Of a stretch of 64,000 nucleotides of DNA, positions 1 to 9,146 are shown in pieces. Origin of the DNA: an alpha proteobacterium HIMB114 (lineage in GTDB: Bacteria; Pseudomonadota; Alphaproteobacteria; Pelagibacterales; Pelagibacteraceae); contig ADAC02000001.1 of NCBI GenBank assembly GCA_000163555.2, forward strand, positions 372,001 to 436,000, in the 5' to 3' direction. Position 1 is the first letter of the stretch. The number at the start of each line of letters is the position of its first letter. The position numbers were made by a program, and so were the translations under genes. A model generated the notes under the pieces. It did not search any database. It had not been told where the DNA came from and saw only the letters and a program-made list of their open reading frames with translations.

Positions 1-612
1 AGTATTGATGGTAAAAATGTTGGTTCTTTAGAGGCTTCGGATAAAGTTTTTAAAGTTAAACCAAGAAAAGATATTATTCAGCAAGTGATTGACTGGCAAC
101 AAAATAGAATGTTTAAAAAAACTGGTCACACTAAGAGCAGAGGTGAAGTTAAAGGTTCAAGAAAAAAAATAGTACAACAAAAAGGATCGGGTGGTGCAAG
201 ACATGGTAATATTACTGCACCTGTATTTGTAGGTGGTGGTATTGCTCACGGACCAAGACATAGAGGTAATTACGCAGTGAAAAAATTAAATAAAAAAGTT
301 AGAAAATTAGGATTAGTCCATGCTCTTTCGGTAAAGGCGAAGTCAGATCAAATTGCAATATTTAACGAACCAAAAATATCAGGTTTAAAAACTAAAAATT
401 TTAAAGATTTTTTAAAAAATATTAAGTCAAAAAGTGCACTATTTATTCACCATAAAGACGCTCCAAAAGAATTTGTTAGAAGTATTAAAAATATTCCAAA
501 CTCAAAAAAGTTAGAAGATGTGGGAACGAATGTTTACGATTTAATTAAATATGAAAAAGTTCTTTTCACAAAAGAATCTTTTAAAGCAATTGAAGAAAGA
601 TTAAATAAATAA
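1..612 (+). CDS. rplD: 50S ribosomal protein L4, 5' end outside window
   Basis: L4 binds 23S rRNA and lines part of the exit tunnel. The frame is open from base 1, so the gene enters from the left edge; a GTG at 85 is internal and should not be taken as the start. The visible 203 residues include the basic, Gly-rich loop typical of L4 (GSGGARHGNITAPVFVGGG), followed by the conserved HGP motif. The stop codon overlaps the ATG of the L23 gene by one base (TAATG), as expected in an S10-type operon. Identification is firm from sequence and context; the missing N-terminus is only an edge effect. Confidence 0.97.
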   Translation, partial: SIDGKNVGSLEASDKVFKVKPRKDIIQQVIDWQQNRMFKKTGHTKSRGEVKGSRKKIVQQKGSGGARHGNITAPVFVGGGIAHGPRHRGNYAVKKLNKKVRKLGLVHALSVKAKSDQIAIFNEPKISGLKTKNFKDFLKNIKSKSALFIHHKDAPKEFVRSIKNIPNSKKLEDVGTNVYDLIKYEKVLFTKESFKAIEERLNK

Positions 613-908
613 TGAAAAACGAAAACGCAGCATTTGATATTATTTTATCTCCAGTCATTACCGAGAAATCTACAAATTTAAATGCATTAAACAAATTAAC
701 CTTTAAAGTTGCGAAAGATGCAAATAAATCTTCAATTAAAAAAAGCATTGAGAAACTTTACAAAGTAGAAGTAATCAAAGTGAATACGATTTTATCAAAG
801 CCAAGAGTTAAAATGGTGAGAGGTAAAGTTGGCAGTAAAACAGGATATAAGAAAGCAATTGTCACTTTAAAAGAAGGTCAGACGATTGATATGACAGCAG
901 GAGTTTAA
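612..908 (+). CDS. rplW: 50S ribosomal protein L23
   Basis: L23 lies at the tunnel exit, where trigger factor and SRP dock. The 98-residue product has the family opening with SPVITEKST near residue 13 and the basic central loop around the KVGSKTGYKKAIVTL stretch. Length matches bacterial L23. It starts on the last base of the L4 stop and is followed three bases later by L2, so it is translationally linked to both. Confidence 0.97.
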   Translation: MKNENAAFDIILSPVITEKSTNLNALNKLTFKVAKDANKSSIKKSIEKLYKVEVIKVNTILSKPRVKMVRGKVGSKTGYKKAIVTLKEGQTIDMTAGV

Positions 909-911
909 TAA

Positions 912-1742
912 ATGGCATTAAAAAGTTTTAAACCTTATACAAAATCAACAAGATCAACAATATTGGTTGATAGAAGTGATTTGTGGAAAGGAAAACCTGA
1001 AAAAAGTCTAACAAAGTTTAAAAAAAGAGCTGTTGGAAGAAATAACCAAGGTCGTATTACAACGAGACACAAAATGATGGGTCATAAAAAAAGATACCGT
1101 TTAATTGATTTTAAAAGATCTAAGAATGATATTCCAGCTGAAGTTAAACGTTTTGAATATGACCCGTTTAGAAGTGCAAATATAATGCTTATAGAATATC
1201 AAGACAAAGTTTTAAGTTATGTTTTGGGTGTCGAAGGACTTAAAATTGGCGATAAAGTAGTTTCTGGTGACAAAACAGAGGTTCAAAAAGGAAATTCAAT
1301 GATGTTAAAAAACATCCCAGCAGGCACATCAGTTCATAATATTGAATTAACTCCTGGAAAGGGTGGAATATTGGCAAGATCTGCAGGATCTTCGGCAACA
1401 GTTATGGGTCAAGATGATGATTATACTCTAATCAAACTAGGATCCGGTGAAACAAGAAAAATTTTATCAAAGTGCAAAGCTACAATCGGGCAAGTTTCTA
1501 ACGTAGATAATAAAAACAAAAAAATTGGTAAAGCAGGAAGAAATAGATGGTTAGGTAAAAGACCTACTGTAAGAGGTGTAGTTATGAACCCTGTAGATCA
1601 CCCACATGGTGGTGGTGAAGGTAAAACATCAGGCGGAAGAAACCCAGTCACTCCTTGGGGACAAGGAACTAGAGGATTAAAAACAAGAAATAATAAAAAA
1701 ACAGATCAATTTATTATTTCTAGAAAGAAAAAGAGAAGATAA
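912..1742 (+). CDS. rplB: 50S ribosomal protein L2
   Basis: L2 is a primary 23S rRNA binder near the peptidyl transferase centre and helps subunit joining. The protein has 276 residues, the normal size. The conserved GRNNQGRITTRHKMMGHKK region is at about residues 42-60. The HPHGGGEG motif, whose His is conserved in the family, is at residues 230-237, followed by GGRNPVTPWG. The basic C-terminus is typical. Gene order L23-L2-S19 is the standard S10 order. Confidence 0.98.
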   Translation: MALKSFKPYTKSTRSTILVDRSDLWKGKPEKSLTKFKKRAVGRNNQGRITTRHKMMGHKKRYRLIDFKRSKNDIPAEVKRFEYDPFRSANIMLIEYQDKVLSYVLGVEGLKIGDKVVSGDKTEVQKGNSMMLKNIPAGTSVHNIELTPGKGGILARSAGSSATVMGQDDDYTLIKLGSGETRKILSKCKATIGQVSNVDNKNKKIGKAGRNRWLGKRPTVRGVVMNPVDHPHGGGEGKTSGGRNPVTPWGQGTRGLKTRNNKKTDQFIISRKKKRR

Positions 1743-1745
1743 TTT

Positions 1746-2048
1746 ATGGCTAGATCAGTTTGGAAAGGACCATTCGTTCACCCAAGTCTATTAAAGAAAG
1801 TAGAAAAAGGTGGTGATGCTTTAAAAAAACCAATCAAGACATGGTCACGTAGTTCTACTATTGTCCCTGAATTTGTTGGTTTGAAATTTGAAATACATAA
1901 CGGAAAAAAGTTTATCCCAATTACTATTTCTGATGAAATGGTTGGTCATAAATTAGGTGAGTTCGCTCCTACTAGACAATTCTTAGGACATACTCCAGCT
2001 GATAAAAAAGCAGGCGCGGCTGCTGCACCAAAAAAGGATGCTAAATAA
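1746..2048 (+). CDS. rpsS: 30S ribosomal protein S19
   Basis: S19 contacts 16S rRNA in the subunit head. The product opens with [10 protein letters not shown] and has the family block [16 protein letters not shown] near residues 67-82. After that core it carries a short Ala/Lys-rich tail ([14 protein letters not shown]), making it 100 residues, a little longer than the usual 90 or so. The stop overlaps the L22 start by one base. Confidence 0.97.
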   Translation: MARSVWKGPFVHPSLLKKVEKGGDALKKPIKTWSRSSTIVPEFVGLKFEIHNGKKFIPITISDEMVGHKLGEFAPTRQFLGHTPADKKAGAAAAPKKDAK

Positions 2049-2437
2049 TGCCTAAAAACATAAAGCCTACAAAAGACTTATCTACTGTAAAAGCGGTCTA
2101 CAGAAATTTAAGATCAAGCCCTAGGAAAATTAATGACATTTTAAGATCTATCAGAGGAAAAAAAGCTGATATCGCTTTAAGAAATTTACAATTTTCAGAA
2201 AAAAGAGTTTCAAAAGAAATTTCAAAAACAATTAAATCAGCAGTGGCAAACGCTGAAAATAATAATCAATTAGATATTGATAATTTATTTATCAAAGAAG
2301 CTTATGTTGGAAAAGGAATGGTAATGAAGAGATATAGACCTAGAGCTAGAGGAAGAGCTGGTGAAATAAAAAAACCATTTTCTAACTTAACAATTATTGT
2401 AAGTGAAAAAAAAGAAACTGAAGGAAAAAGAGCTTAA
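2048..2437 (+). CDS. rplV: 50S ribosomal protein L22
   Basis: L22 has a globular body and a long beta hairpin that reaches into the exit tunnel. The core starts near residue 16 with [14 protein letters not shown], and the hairpin tip is the basic stretch [17 protein letters not shown]. At 129 residues it is longer than the common 110, with extra residues at both the N-terminus and the charged C-terminus. It lies between S19 and S3, the standard place. Confidence 0.96.
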   Translation: MPKNIKPTKDLSTVKAVYRNLRSSPRKINDILRSIRGKKADIALRNLQFSEKRVSKEISKTIKSAVANAENNNQLDIDNLFIKEAYVGKGMVMKRYRPRARGRAGEIKKPFSNLTIIVSEKKETEGKRA

Positions 2438-2439
2438 TT

Positions 2440-3117
2440 ATGGGACAAAAAGTTAATCCAATTGGAATTAGGTTAAAAATTAATAGAACTTGGGATTCTG
2501 TGTGGTTTGCTAAAAAGCAGAATTATGGGACGTATTTAATAGAAGATTTTAAAATCAGAAAATACATTAATAAAACAATTAAAAATTCTGGTGTTTCTAA
2601 AATTTTAATAGAAAGACCTTCAAAAAAATGTGTTGTAACAATTTATACATCAAGACCAGGTTTTGTGATTGGAAAAAAAGGCTCTGATATTGAAAAGATA
2701 AAAAATAATATATCAAAAATTACTATTGATGAAGTAAGTGTGAATATTAAAGAAATTAGAAAACCTGAGCTTGATTCATACTTAGTTGCTGAAAATATTG
2801 CTCAACAATTAGAGAAAAGAGTTGCTTATAGAAAAGCAATGAAAAGAGCTATGTCTTCAGCTTTAAGACTTGGGGCAAAAGGAATTAAAGTTACTGTAAG
2901 TGGTCGTTTAGGTGGAAATGAAATTGCAAGAACTGAATGGTTAAGAGAAGGCAGTATACCGCTTCATACATTAAGAGCAGACGTAGATTATGCCGAAGCT
3001 GAAGCTTCTACTACTTATGGAATTATAGGTGTAAAAGTTTGGATATACAAAGGTGTTGTTTTCCAAAAGGATTTACAAAAGAAAATTGAAGCTGAAAAAA
3101 AAGAGGAAGCTAATTAA
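2440..3117 (+). CDS. rpsC: 30S ribosomal protein S3
   Basis: S3 forms part of the mRNA entry channel. The N-terminus [12 protein letters not shown] is diagnostic. A KH domain with the GKKG loop ([17 protein letters not shown]) is centred near residues 73-90, and the C-terminal domain has the [14 protein letters not shown] block. The 225-residue length is normal, with a Lys/Glu-rich tail. The stop overlaps the L16 start by one base. A minus-strand frame over the following gene is a shadow. Confidence 0.97.
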   Translation: MGQKVNPIGIRLKINRTWDSVWFAKKQNYGTYLIEDFKIRKYINKTIKNSGVSKILIERPSKKCVVTIYTSRPGFVIGKKGSDIEKIKNNISKITIDEVSVNIKEIRKPELDSYLVAENIAQQLEKRVAYRKAMKRAMSSALRLGAKGIKVTVSGRLGGNEIARTEWLREGSIPLHTLRADVDYAEAEASTTYGIIGVKVWIYKGVVFQKDLQKKIEAEKKEEAN

Positions 3118-3533
3118 TGTTGCAACCATCAAGAACAAAATTTAGAAAAGCACACAAGGGTAGAATTAAAGGAAAAGCTACAAGAGGTGCAGCTTTGAAT
3201 TTCGGGTCACATGGCCTACAGGCCTTAGAACCTGAAAGAGTAACTTCTAGACAAATAGAGGCAGCCAGAGTTGCTTTAACAAGACACATGCAAAGAAAAG
3301 GACGTGTTTGGTTGAGAATTTTTCCTAATATTCCTGTTTCAAAAAAACCAATAGAAGTTAGGATGGGTAAAGGAAAAGGTTCACCCGAATATTGGGTATA
3401 TAGAGTAAAACCTGGTCGAGTAATTTTCGAAATAGATGGAGTTAGTGATACGGTAGCAAAAGAATCTTTTGATAGAGCAGCTTCTAAACTGCCTATCAAA
3501 ACAAAAATTATCAAAAGGAATTTAAATTTATAG
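3117..3533 (+). CDS. rplP: 50S ribosomal protein L16
   Basis: L16 sits near the A site of the large subunit. The opening [16 protein letters not shown] and the later [19 protein letters not shown] and [13 protein letters not shown] blocks are family signatures. The 138-residue length is standard. A 134-residue frame runs antiparallel at 3110-3514 but has no domain, so this strand is the coding one. Confidence 0.98.
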   Translation: MLQPSRTKFRKAHKGRIKGKATRGAALNFGSHGLQALEPERVTSRQIEAARVALTRHMQRKGRVWLRIFPNIPVSKKPIEVRMGKGKGSPEYWVYRVKPGRVIFEIDGVSDTVAKESFDRAASKLPIKTKIIKRNLNL

Positions 3534-3535
3534 AA

Positions 3536-3730
3536 ATGAAAACCTCAGAAATTAAAAAATTAACAGTAGCTCAACTACAAAAAGAGTTGACGAATTTTAA
3601 AAAGGAGCAATTCAATTTAAGATTTCAAAAAGTTAATTCTCAAGTTCAAAATACTGCTAGAGTTAGAACTGTGAGAAGATCTATTGCAAAAATTTTAACT
3701 TTTCTAAACCAAAAGAAGAAAGATAACTAA
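3536..3730 (+). CDS. rpmC: 50S ribosomal protein L29
   Basis: L29 is a small helical hairpin protein beside L23 at the tunnel exit. The 64-residue product has the typical layout: an N-terminal helix (SEIKKLTVAQLQKEL), the FNLRFQ block, and an Arg-rich second helix ending in IAKILTFLNQK. It lies between L16 and S17, the usual order, and its stop overlaps the S17 start. Confidence 0.95.
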   Translation: MKTSEIKKLTVAQLQKELTNFKKEQFNLRFQKVNSQVQNTARVRTVRRSIAKILTFLNQKKKDN

Positions 3731-3960
3731 TGCCAAAAAGAGTTTTAACAGGAAAAATTGTAAGTGCTAAAAATCAAAATACTGTAGTAATTCAGGTAGA
3801 AAGAAAATTTAGACACCCAGTATTAAAGAAAGTTTTAAAAAGATCTAAAAAGTATCATGCTCATTATGATACAGGTGAATTTAAAGTTGGAGATGAAATT
3901 AAAATTATTGAATCTAAACCAATTTCTAAATTAAAAAAATGGAGAGTTTTGGAGAATTAA
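3730..3960 (+). CDS. rpsQ: 30S ribosomal protein S17
   Basis: S17 is an OB-fold protein that binds 16S rRNA in the body of the small subunit. The 76-residue product begins [20 protein letters not shown] and contains the conserved [11 protein letters not shown] and [19 protein letters not shown] blocks. Length and position between L29 and L14 are normal. Confidence 0.96.
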   Translation: MPKRVLTGKIVSAKNQNTVVIQVERKFRHPVLKKVLKRSKKYHAHYDTGEFKVGDEIKIIESKPISKLKKWRVLEN

Positions 3961-3961
3961 T

Positions 3962-4330
3962 ATGATTCAAGTTCAAACAGAAATGGAAGTTGCTGATAAT
4001 ACTGGTGCAAAAAGGATTGAATGCATCAAAGTTCTTGGTGGCTCTAAAAGAAGATACGCTAGTATTGGTGACATCGTAGTGGTTAGTATCAAAGATGCTA
4101 TGCCAAAAGGTAAAGTTAAAAAAGGTGATGTTCACAAAGCCGTGATCGTAAGAACAAAAAAACAAATTCAAAGAAATGATGGTTCGGCTATTAAATTTGA
4201 TAAAAATGCTGCTGTTTTAATAGCTGCAAATGGAGAGCCTATTGGGACAAGAATATTTGGCCCTGTAACTAGAGAACTTAGAGATAAAAAACATATGAAA
4301 ATTATATCTCTAGCACCAGAGGTTTTATAA
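3962..4330 (+). CDS. rplN: 50S ribosomal protein L14
   Basis: L14 is a universally conserved protein at the subunit interface. The start [19 protein letters not shown] and the later [17 protein letters not shown] block are diagnostic, and 122 residues is the standard length. It begins one base after the S17 stop; this gene opens the spc-type part of the cluster. Confidence 0.98.
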   Translation: MIQVQTEMEVADNTGAKRIECIKVLGGSKRRYASIGDIVVVSIKDAMPKGKVKKGDVHKAVIVRTKKQIQRNDGSAIKFDKNAAVLIAANGEPIGTRIFGPVTRELRDKKHMKIISLAPEVL

Positions 4331-4332
4331 AA

Positions 4333-4701
4333 ATGAAAACAAAACTTAAAAAAGGACAAACAGTTCAATTAACTACAGGTGCTGACAAAGGTAAGTCAGG
4401 TGAAATAATTAAGCTGTTTCCAAAAAATTACAGCGCTCTTATAAAAGGGGTAAATGTGAAGAAAAAACATCAAAAACCAACTAAAGAACAAAAAGGTGGA
4501 ATAGTTAGTATTGAAAAACCTGTTCATTTATCAAACTTGAAAATTATTGATGGTAAAAAAAGCCAAGAGAAATCAAAAAAACAAGACACAAAAAAAACTG
4601 AAACAAAAGCAAAAAAAACTGAAACAAAAGCAAAAAAAACTGAAACAAAAGCAAAAAAAACTGAAACAAAAACAAAAAAAACTGCAGTGAAAAAAAGGTA
4701 G
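4333..4701 (+). CDS. rplX: 50S ribosomal protein L24 with repeat-rich tail
   Basis: L24 starts assembly of the large subunit. The KOW-type core occupies roughly residues 1-75 (KKGQTVQLTTGADKGKSGEI, then KKKHQKPTKEQKGGIVSIE). From about residue 76 the protein turns into a Lys/Thr/Glu tail that includes four copies of a seven-residue unit, KKTETKA (the last one KKTETKT). At 122 residues it is longer than the usual 100 or so because of that tail. The core is intact, so the protein should be functional; the tail is probably disordered. Confidence 0.95.
   Translation: MKTKLKKGQTVQLTTGADKGKSGEIIKLFPKNYSALIKGVNVKKKHQKPTKEQKGGIVSIEKPVHLSNLKIIDGKKSQEKSKKQDTKKTETKAKKTETKAKKTETKAKKTETKTKKTAVKKR
4591..4674 (+). 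repeat. Four 21-bp tandem repeats inside rplX
   Basis: Four in-frame 21-bp copies each contain an eight-A run followed by CTGAAACAAAAGC; the last copy differs slightly. They encode residues 87-114 of L24. The near-identity of the copies points to recent expansion by slippage or unequal recombination, and copy number may vary between strains. Confidence 0.9.
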
Positions 4702-4710
4702 CAAAATAAA

Positions 4711-5265
4711 ATGGAACCAAGATTAAAATCTATCTACAAATCAGAAATTCTTCCTCAATTAAAAGATAGCCTGGGAGTAAAAAATGTTATGCAAGTTCCA
4801 AGACTTGAAAAGATTGTAATTAATATGGGTCTTGGTTTAGATGCAAATGATAACAAGGTTTTAAAAACAATTGAAACTGACCTTGCTAATATAGCAGGGC
4901 AAAAACCTGTTGTAACGAAATCAAAAAAAGCAATCTCTAACTTTAAAACAAGAGCAAAGATACCCTTGGGATTAAAGGTGACTTTAAGAAAAAATAATAT
5001 GTACTTTTTCCTCGATAGATTGATTAATATTGCTTTACCAAGAATTAAAGATTTTAGAGGATTAAACCCAAAAAGTTTTGATGATAATGCAAATTATAGC
5101 TTTGGTGTTAAAGAGCATGTAATTTTCCCTGAAGTAAATTTTGACAAAGTCGACAAAGTTCGAGGAATGGATATTACAGTAGTAACCTCAACAACTGATA
5201 AAAACCAATCAAAAGCATTATTAGATAAATTCAATTTTCCATTTGTAAAGAAAGGAGCTAACTAA
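4711..5265 (+). CDS. rplE: 50S ribosomal protein L5
   Basis: L5 binds 5S rRNA in the central protuberance. The 184-residue product has the family motifs [14 protein letters not shown] near residue 29, [19 protein letters not shown] near residue 68, and RDFRG-type and [17 protein letters not shown] blocks in the second half. Length is normal. It lies between L24 and S14, and its stop overlaps the S14 ATG. Confidence 0.98.
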   Translation: MEPRLKSIYKSEILPQLKDSLGVKNVMQVPRLEKIVINMGLGLDANDNKVLKTIETDLANIAGQKPVVTKSKKAISNFKTRAKIPLGLKVTLRKNNMYFFLDRLINIALPRIKDFRGLNPKSFDDNANYSFGVKEHVIFPEVNFDKVDKVRGMDITVVTSTTDKNQSKALLDKFNFPFVKKGAN

Positions 5266-5570
5266 TGGCAAAAGTATCAGCTGTAGAAAAAAATAAAAAA
5301 AGAATAAAGTTAGCAAAGAAATATGAAGCTAAGAGAAAGAAGTTAAAAAAAATAGTTATGGATAAGAAAGTAAATTTAAACGAAAGATTTGAAGCAGCAT
5401 TGAAGCTTGCAAAGTTACCAAAGAATTCTGCAAAAAATAGAATAAGAAATAGATGTGAAATAACAGGTAGACCACATGGTTATTACCGTAAACTTAAAAT
5501 GTCTAGAATAGCCCTTCGAGAACTTGCTTCTATGGGTAAAATTCCAGGCATGACAAAATCAAGTTGGTAG
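5265..5570 (+). CDS. rpsN: 30S ribosomal protein S14
   Basis: S14 is in the head of the small subunit. The product has 101 residues and is the long, zinc-free form: the region [15 protein letters not shown] has one Cys rather than the paired CxxC of the short zinc form. The C-terminal [21 protein letters not shown] is diagnostic. Confidence 0.97.
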   Translation: MAKVSAVEKNKKRIKLAKKYEAKRKKLKKIVMDKKVNLNERFEAALKLAKLPKNSAKNRIRNRCEITGRPHGYYRKLKMSRIALRELASMGKIPGMTKSSW

Positions 5571-5580
5571 GAGATAGATT

Positions 5581-5982
5581 ATGACAATAAGCGATCCAGT
5601 AGGAGATATGTTTGCAAGAATTAGAAATGCACAACAAAGAAACCATCCACATGTAATGGTTCCGTCTTCTAAGTTTAAAAAATTTGTTTTGGATGCGATG
5701 GAAAGAGAAGGATTTATCGCAGGCTATGAAACAGTTAAGAATGAGGATACTTCATATGATCATTTAAAGGTTAATTTAAAATATGTTCATGGTAACCCAG
5801 TAATTAATGAAATTAGTAGAGTCTCTAAACCTGGAAGAAGAATTTATACAAGATTTGATAGTTTGCCCAGAGTTCAAAACGGTCTGGGTGTTGCAATTAT
5901 TTCAACATCTTATGGAATTTTAACTGACAATGAAGCTAGAGAAAAAAAAGTTGGAGGAGAAATAATCTGTAATATTTCTTAA
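5581..5982 (+). CDS. rpsH: 30S ribosomal protein S8
   Basis: S8 binds the central domain of 16S rRNA and in many bacteria also represses the spc operon. The 133-residue product starts MTISDPVGDMFARIRNA and has the RVSKPGRRIY and GLGVAIISTSYGILTDNEAR blocks. An AGGAG ribosome-binding site at 5569-5573 precedes the ATG, stronger than at most genes here. Whether S8 autoregulation operates cannot be seen. Confidence 0.98.
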   Translation: MTISDPVGDMFARIRNAQQRNHPHVMVPSSKFKKFVLDAMEREGFIAGYETVKNEDTSYDHLKVNLKYVHGNPVINEISRVSKPGRRIYTRFDSLPRVQNGLGVAIISTSYGILTDNEAREKKVGGEIICNIS

Positions 5983-5986
5983 TAAT

Positions 5987-6523
5987 ATGTCTAAAATAGG
6001 AAAAAAACATATACCAGTACCAAGTGATGTAAAAGTTCAAATCAATGGTAATAAGATTAATTTAGAGGGACCAAAAGGTAAGAAGTCTCTTGATATTAAT
6101 ATTGAGCTTTTAAATATTACTTTTGAAGAAGGTAAAATCATTGTTGCTCCAAAAGATCCAAAAAAACAAAATAAAATTATTTGGGGTTTGCAAAGAAGTT
6201 TGATTAATAACGCGGTTATTGGAGTTGGAAAAGGTTATGAAGAGACTTTAAAATTAAATGGCGTAGGTTTTAGAGCAAATTTAAAAGGTAAACAATTACA
6301 GCTTCAACTAGGATTTAGCCACGACATTATGTACGATATACCTGAGGGAATTACCTTAAAAGTTGATAAACAAACTACGATTATTATCAGTGGTGTAGAT
6401 AAAGAATTGGTTGGAAAAACTGTTGCTGATATTAAATTTTATAAACCAGTAGAACCTTATAAGCAAAAAGGAATAACTTCAGAGGGGCAATTTATTTTGA
6501 AAAAAGAAGGTAAAAAGAAATAA
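5987..6523 (+). CDS. rplF: 50S ribosomal protein L6
   Basis: L6 lies near the factor-binding site of the large subunit. The 178-residue product has two repeated domains, the start MSKIGKKHIPVPSDV, the LNGVGFRANLKGK block near residue 90, and the C-terminal VEPYKQKGI signature. The stop overlaps the L18 start by one base. Confidence 0.97.
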   Translation: MSKIGKKHIPVPSDVKVQINGNKINLEGPKGKKSLDINIELLNITFEEGKIIVAPKDPKKQNKIIWGLQRSLINNAVIGVGKGYEETLKLNGVGFRANLKGKQLQLQLGFSHDIMYDIPEGITLKVDKQTTIIISGVDKELVGKTVADIKFYKPVEPYKQKGITSEGQFILKKEGKKK

Positions 6524-6864
6524 TGATAAGCAAAAGTAACAAACGAAAAAATAGAGTAAGATTTAAAATTAAAAAAGTAAACAAAGATAAGCCACGTCTT
6601 ACTATTTTTAGATCTGCAAAAAATATTTACGCTCAAGTTATAGATGATAATAAAAAAGTAACTCTAGCAAGCGCTTCTTCAGTAGAAAAAAATATTGAAA
6701 AAAAACCTAAAAAGGATCTTTCTGAGATAGTAGGAAAGTTAATTGCTGAGAGGTGTTTGGAAAAAGGATGTAAAGAAGTTTATTTTGACAGAGGTAAATA
6801 CAAGTATCATGGTAGAGTCAAACAACTGGCAGAAAGTGCAAAAACTGGAGGATTAAAATTTTAA
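6523..6864 (+). CDS. rplR: 50S ribosomal protein L18
   Basis: L18 binds 5S rRNA together with L5. The 113-residue product has the RLTIFRSAKNIYAQVID block near residues 25-41 and the C-terminal DRGKYKYHGRVKQLAE signature. Length matches the family, and the gene order L6-L18-S5 is standard. Confidence 0.97.
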   Translation: MISKSNKRKNRVRFKIKKVNKDKPRLTIFRSAKNIYAQVIDDNKKVTLASASSVEKNIEKKPKKDLSEIVGKLIAERCLEKGCKEVYFDRGKYKYHGRVKQLAESAKTGGLKF

Positions 6865-6867
6865 AGT

Positions 6868-7365
6868 ATGAGTCAAACAAGTGAATTTAAAGAAAAATTA
6901 GTTGCAATTAATAGAATTACAAAAGTTGTAAAAGGCGGAAGAAGATTTGGATTTGCAGCGCTTGTGGTAACTGGAAATCAAAAAGGACAGGTAGGATTTG
7001 GTCAAGGTAAAGCCAAACAAGTTCCGGACGCAATAAAAAAAGCTTCTGAAGCTGCAAGAAAATCTTTAGTAAAAGTTGCGTTAAGAGAAGGAAGAACACT
7101 TCATCACGATGTAAGGGGAAGAAATGGCGCAGGTAAAGTTTTATTAAGAAGCGCACCAGCTGGTACAGGAATTATTGCGGGTGGTCCTGTTCGTGCAATT
7201 TGCGAAATGTCAGGAATTCAAGACGTGGTTGGAAAATCTATTGGATCTTCTAATCCTTACAACTTAGTTAGAGCTTCTTTTGATGCATTAACTAAGCAAA
7301 AATCACCTAAAGAAATATCTTTAATTAGAGGTAAAAAAATTAAGGAAATAGTTTCAAGGAGATAA
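6868..7365 (+). CDS. rpsE: 30S ribosomal protein S5
   Basis: S5 helps maintain decoding accuracy and the mRNA entry channel. The 165-residue product has the [19 protein letters not shown] and [14 protein letters not shown] blocks in its double-stranded-RNA-binding-like N-terminal domain, and [16 protein letters not shown] in the C-terminal domain. L15 follows after only three bases, so the rpmD (L30) gene normally found here is absent. Confidence 0.98.
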   Translation: MSQTSEFKEKLVAINRITKVVKGGRRFGFAALVVTGNQKGQVGFGQGKAKQVPDAIKKASEAARKSLVKVALREGRTLHHDVRGRNGAGKVLLRSAPAGTGIIAGGPVRAICEMSGIQDVVGKSIGSSNPYNLVRASFDALTKQKSPKEISLIRGKKIKEIVSRR

Positions 7366-7368
7366 AGA

Positions 7369-7821
7369 ATGCAACTTAATACTTTAAACAAAAAAATTCA
7401 TAAAGCTAAAAAAAGAGTTGGAAGAGGCATTGGCTCTGGTCTAGGGAAAACATCAGGAAGAGGTGTAAAAGGTCAAAAATCAAGATCTGGAGTTGCGATC
7501 AAAGCTTATGAGGGTGGACAAATGCCCTTGTACAGAAGATTACCGAAAAGAGGTTTTAACTCTATTTATAAAAAAGAAAAAAATATTGCTATAAATTTAG
7601 ATAAAATTTCTAAATTAATAGAATCTAAAAAATTAGATTCATCAAAATCTATTGATTTAAGAAAATTTTTATTAAGTTCAAAAGCTCCTAAAAAGTTGAA
7701 AGTAAAAGTTCTGGGTACAGGAGATTTAAAAGTGAAAGTAAGTATTCTTGCTGATCAATTTAGTAAATCTGCGCAAGCTAAAATTGAAAAAGCTGGCGGA
7801 TCTATAGAATTAGTCAAATAA
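7369..7821 (+). CDS. rplO: 50S ribosomal protein L15
   Basis: L15 is a late-assembly large-subunit protein. The N-terminus has the extended, Gly/Arg-rich stretch [19 protein letters not shown] and the later [15 protein letters not shown] block, both diagnostic. Length is 150 residues, close to the usual 145. It directly precedes secY, as in most bacteria. Confidence 0.97.
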   Translation: MQLNTLNKKIHKAKKRVGRGIGSGLGKTSGRGVKGQKSRSGVAIKAYEGGQMPLYRRLPKRGFNSIYKKEKNIAINLDKISKLIESKKLDSSKSIDLRKFLLSSKAPKKLKVKVLGTGDLKVKVSILADQFSKSAQAKIEKAGGSIELVK

Positions 7822-7826
7822 TATAA

Positions 7827-9143
7827 ATGTCTGGTTTTGCTCAAAATGCAGAAAGTGGCTTAGGGGCCTTTTCAAAAGCTGACGATTTAAAAAAAAGAAT
7901 ATTATATACTTTATTAATTCTTATAATTTATCGGTTTGGGACTTATGTTCCTTTGCCTGGTATTGATCCAACATCATTAAAAGAAATTGTAGGCGGTAAT
8001 CAGAGAAGCCTTCTTGGTATGTTCAATGTATTTGCGGGTGGTGCTGTACAAAGAATGGCAATATTTGCGCTTGGTATTATGCCATATATTTCAGCATCAA
8101 TTATAATTCAATTGCTTACTGGAGTAACAGAGTACTTTAAAAATTTAAAGGCTCAAGGTGAAGTTGGAAGACAAAAAATTACTCAATATACAAGATATGG
8201 AACTGTGATTTTAGCTTTAATACAAGGTTATGGAGTTGCGATTAGTTTAGAAAATTCTCAAGGCATTGTACAAGACCCTGGACTTTATTTTAGATTCGTA
8301 ACTACTGTTACACTATTAACTGGAACAGTATTTTTAATGTGGTTAGGTGAACAAATTACGGCTAGAGGTATAGGAAATGGAATCTCGTTAATAATCTTCT
8401 CTGGAATAGTTGCAGAGATCCCTGGTGCTCTTGCTTCTACTTTTGAATTAGGAAGAACTGGGGCAATATCTAGTGGAATAATAATTTTAATTTTATTGCT
8501 TTTATTAATAGCGATCTATTTTATTGTTTTTGTTGAAAGAGCTCAAAGAAGAGTTTTGATTCAATACCCAAAAAGACAGCAAGGTAATAAAATGTACGGT
8601 GGTGAATCTTCATATTTACCGTTAAAAGTAAATACTGCTGGAGTAATACCTGCAATTTTTGCATCAGCATTATTATTATTACCAATAACTCTTTCTAATT
8701 TTTCATCATCTTCAGAAAATTCTATTTTAATCTCAATAACTTCAATGTTGGGTCAAGGAAAACCTCTTTACATGATATTTTTTGCAGCTGGTATAGTTTT
8801 CTTTTCATTTTTTTATACATCAATTGTTTTTAATCCAACTGAAACAGCAGATAATTTAAAAAAATATGGTGGATTTGTTCCTGGTATTAGACCAGGTGAG
8901 CGTACAGCCTTATTTATTGAAAATCTTTTAACTAAATTAACAGTTATTGGGTCTGCCTATTTGGTAATTATATGTTTATTACCTGAAGTTTTGATAGCAA
9001 ACTATCCTGTGCCATTTTATTTAGGTGGAACATCATTATTAATCGTTGTTGTAGTTGGCATGGATACAATCACGCAAATACAAACAAGATTAATGAGTGT
9101 TCAATATGAATCATTAATTAAAAAAACTAAATTTAATAGATAA
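7827..9143 (+). CDS. secY: Protein translocase channel SecY
   Basis: SecY forms the conducting pore for protein export and membrane insertion, with SecE and SecG. The 438-residue protein is polytopic with about ten membrane segments. Recognisable blocks include YRFGTYVPLPGID near residue 31, NVFAGGAVQRMAIFALGIMP near residue 67, GEQITARGIGNGISLIIFSG in the middle, and FVPGIRPGERT near residue 350, in a cytosolic loop. A start at 7827 gives a normal length. The usual rpmJ is not found after it. Confidence 0.98.
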   Translation: MSGFAQNAESGLGAFSKADDLKKRILYTLLILIIYRFGTYVPLPGIDPTSLKEIVGGNQRSLLGMFNVFAGGAVQRMAIFALGIMPYISASIIIQLLTGVTEYFKNLKAQGEVGRQKITQYTRYGTVILALIQGYGVAISLENSQGIVQDPGLYFRFVTTVTLLTGTVFLMWLGEQITARGIGNGISLIIFSGIVAEIPGALASTFELGRTGAISSGIIILILLLLLIAIYFIVFVERAQRRVLIQYPKRQQGNKMYGGESSYLPLKVNTAGVIPAIFASALLLLPITLSNFSSSSENSILISITSMLGQGKPLYMIFFAAGIVFFSFFYTSIVFNPTETADNLKKYGGFVPGIRPGERTALFIENLLTKLTVIGSAYLVIICLLPEVLIANYPVPFYLGGTSLLIVVVVGMDTITQIQTRLMSVQYESLIKKTKFNR

Positions 9144-9146
9144 AAT

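Noticed and set aside
3110-3514. 134-residue minus-strand open frame opposite the L16 gene
   Set aside because: It lies antiparallel to an intact, diagnostic L16 gene and shows no domain; long shadow frames arise from codon bias here.
4591-4674. CRISPR array
   Set aside because: The repeats are contiguous 21-bp units without spacers, in frame inside the L24 gene.
6917-7156. 79-residue Leu/Phe-rich minus-strand frame opposite the S5 gene
   Set aside because: Composition is the mirror of a Lys-rich gene; no start signal or homology.
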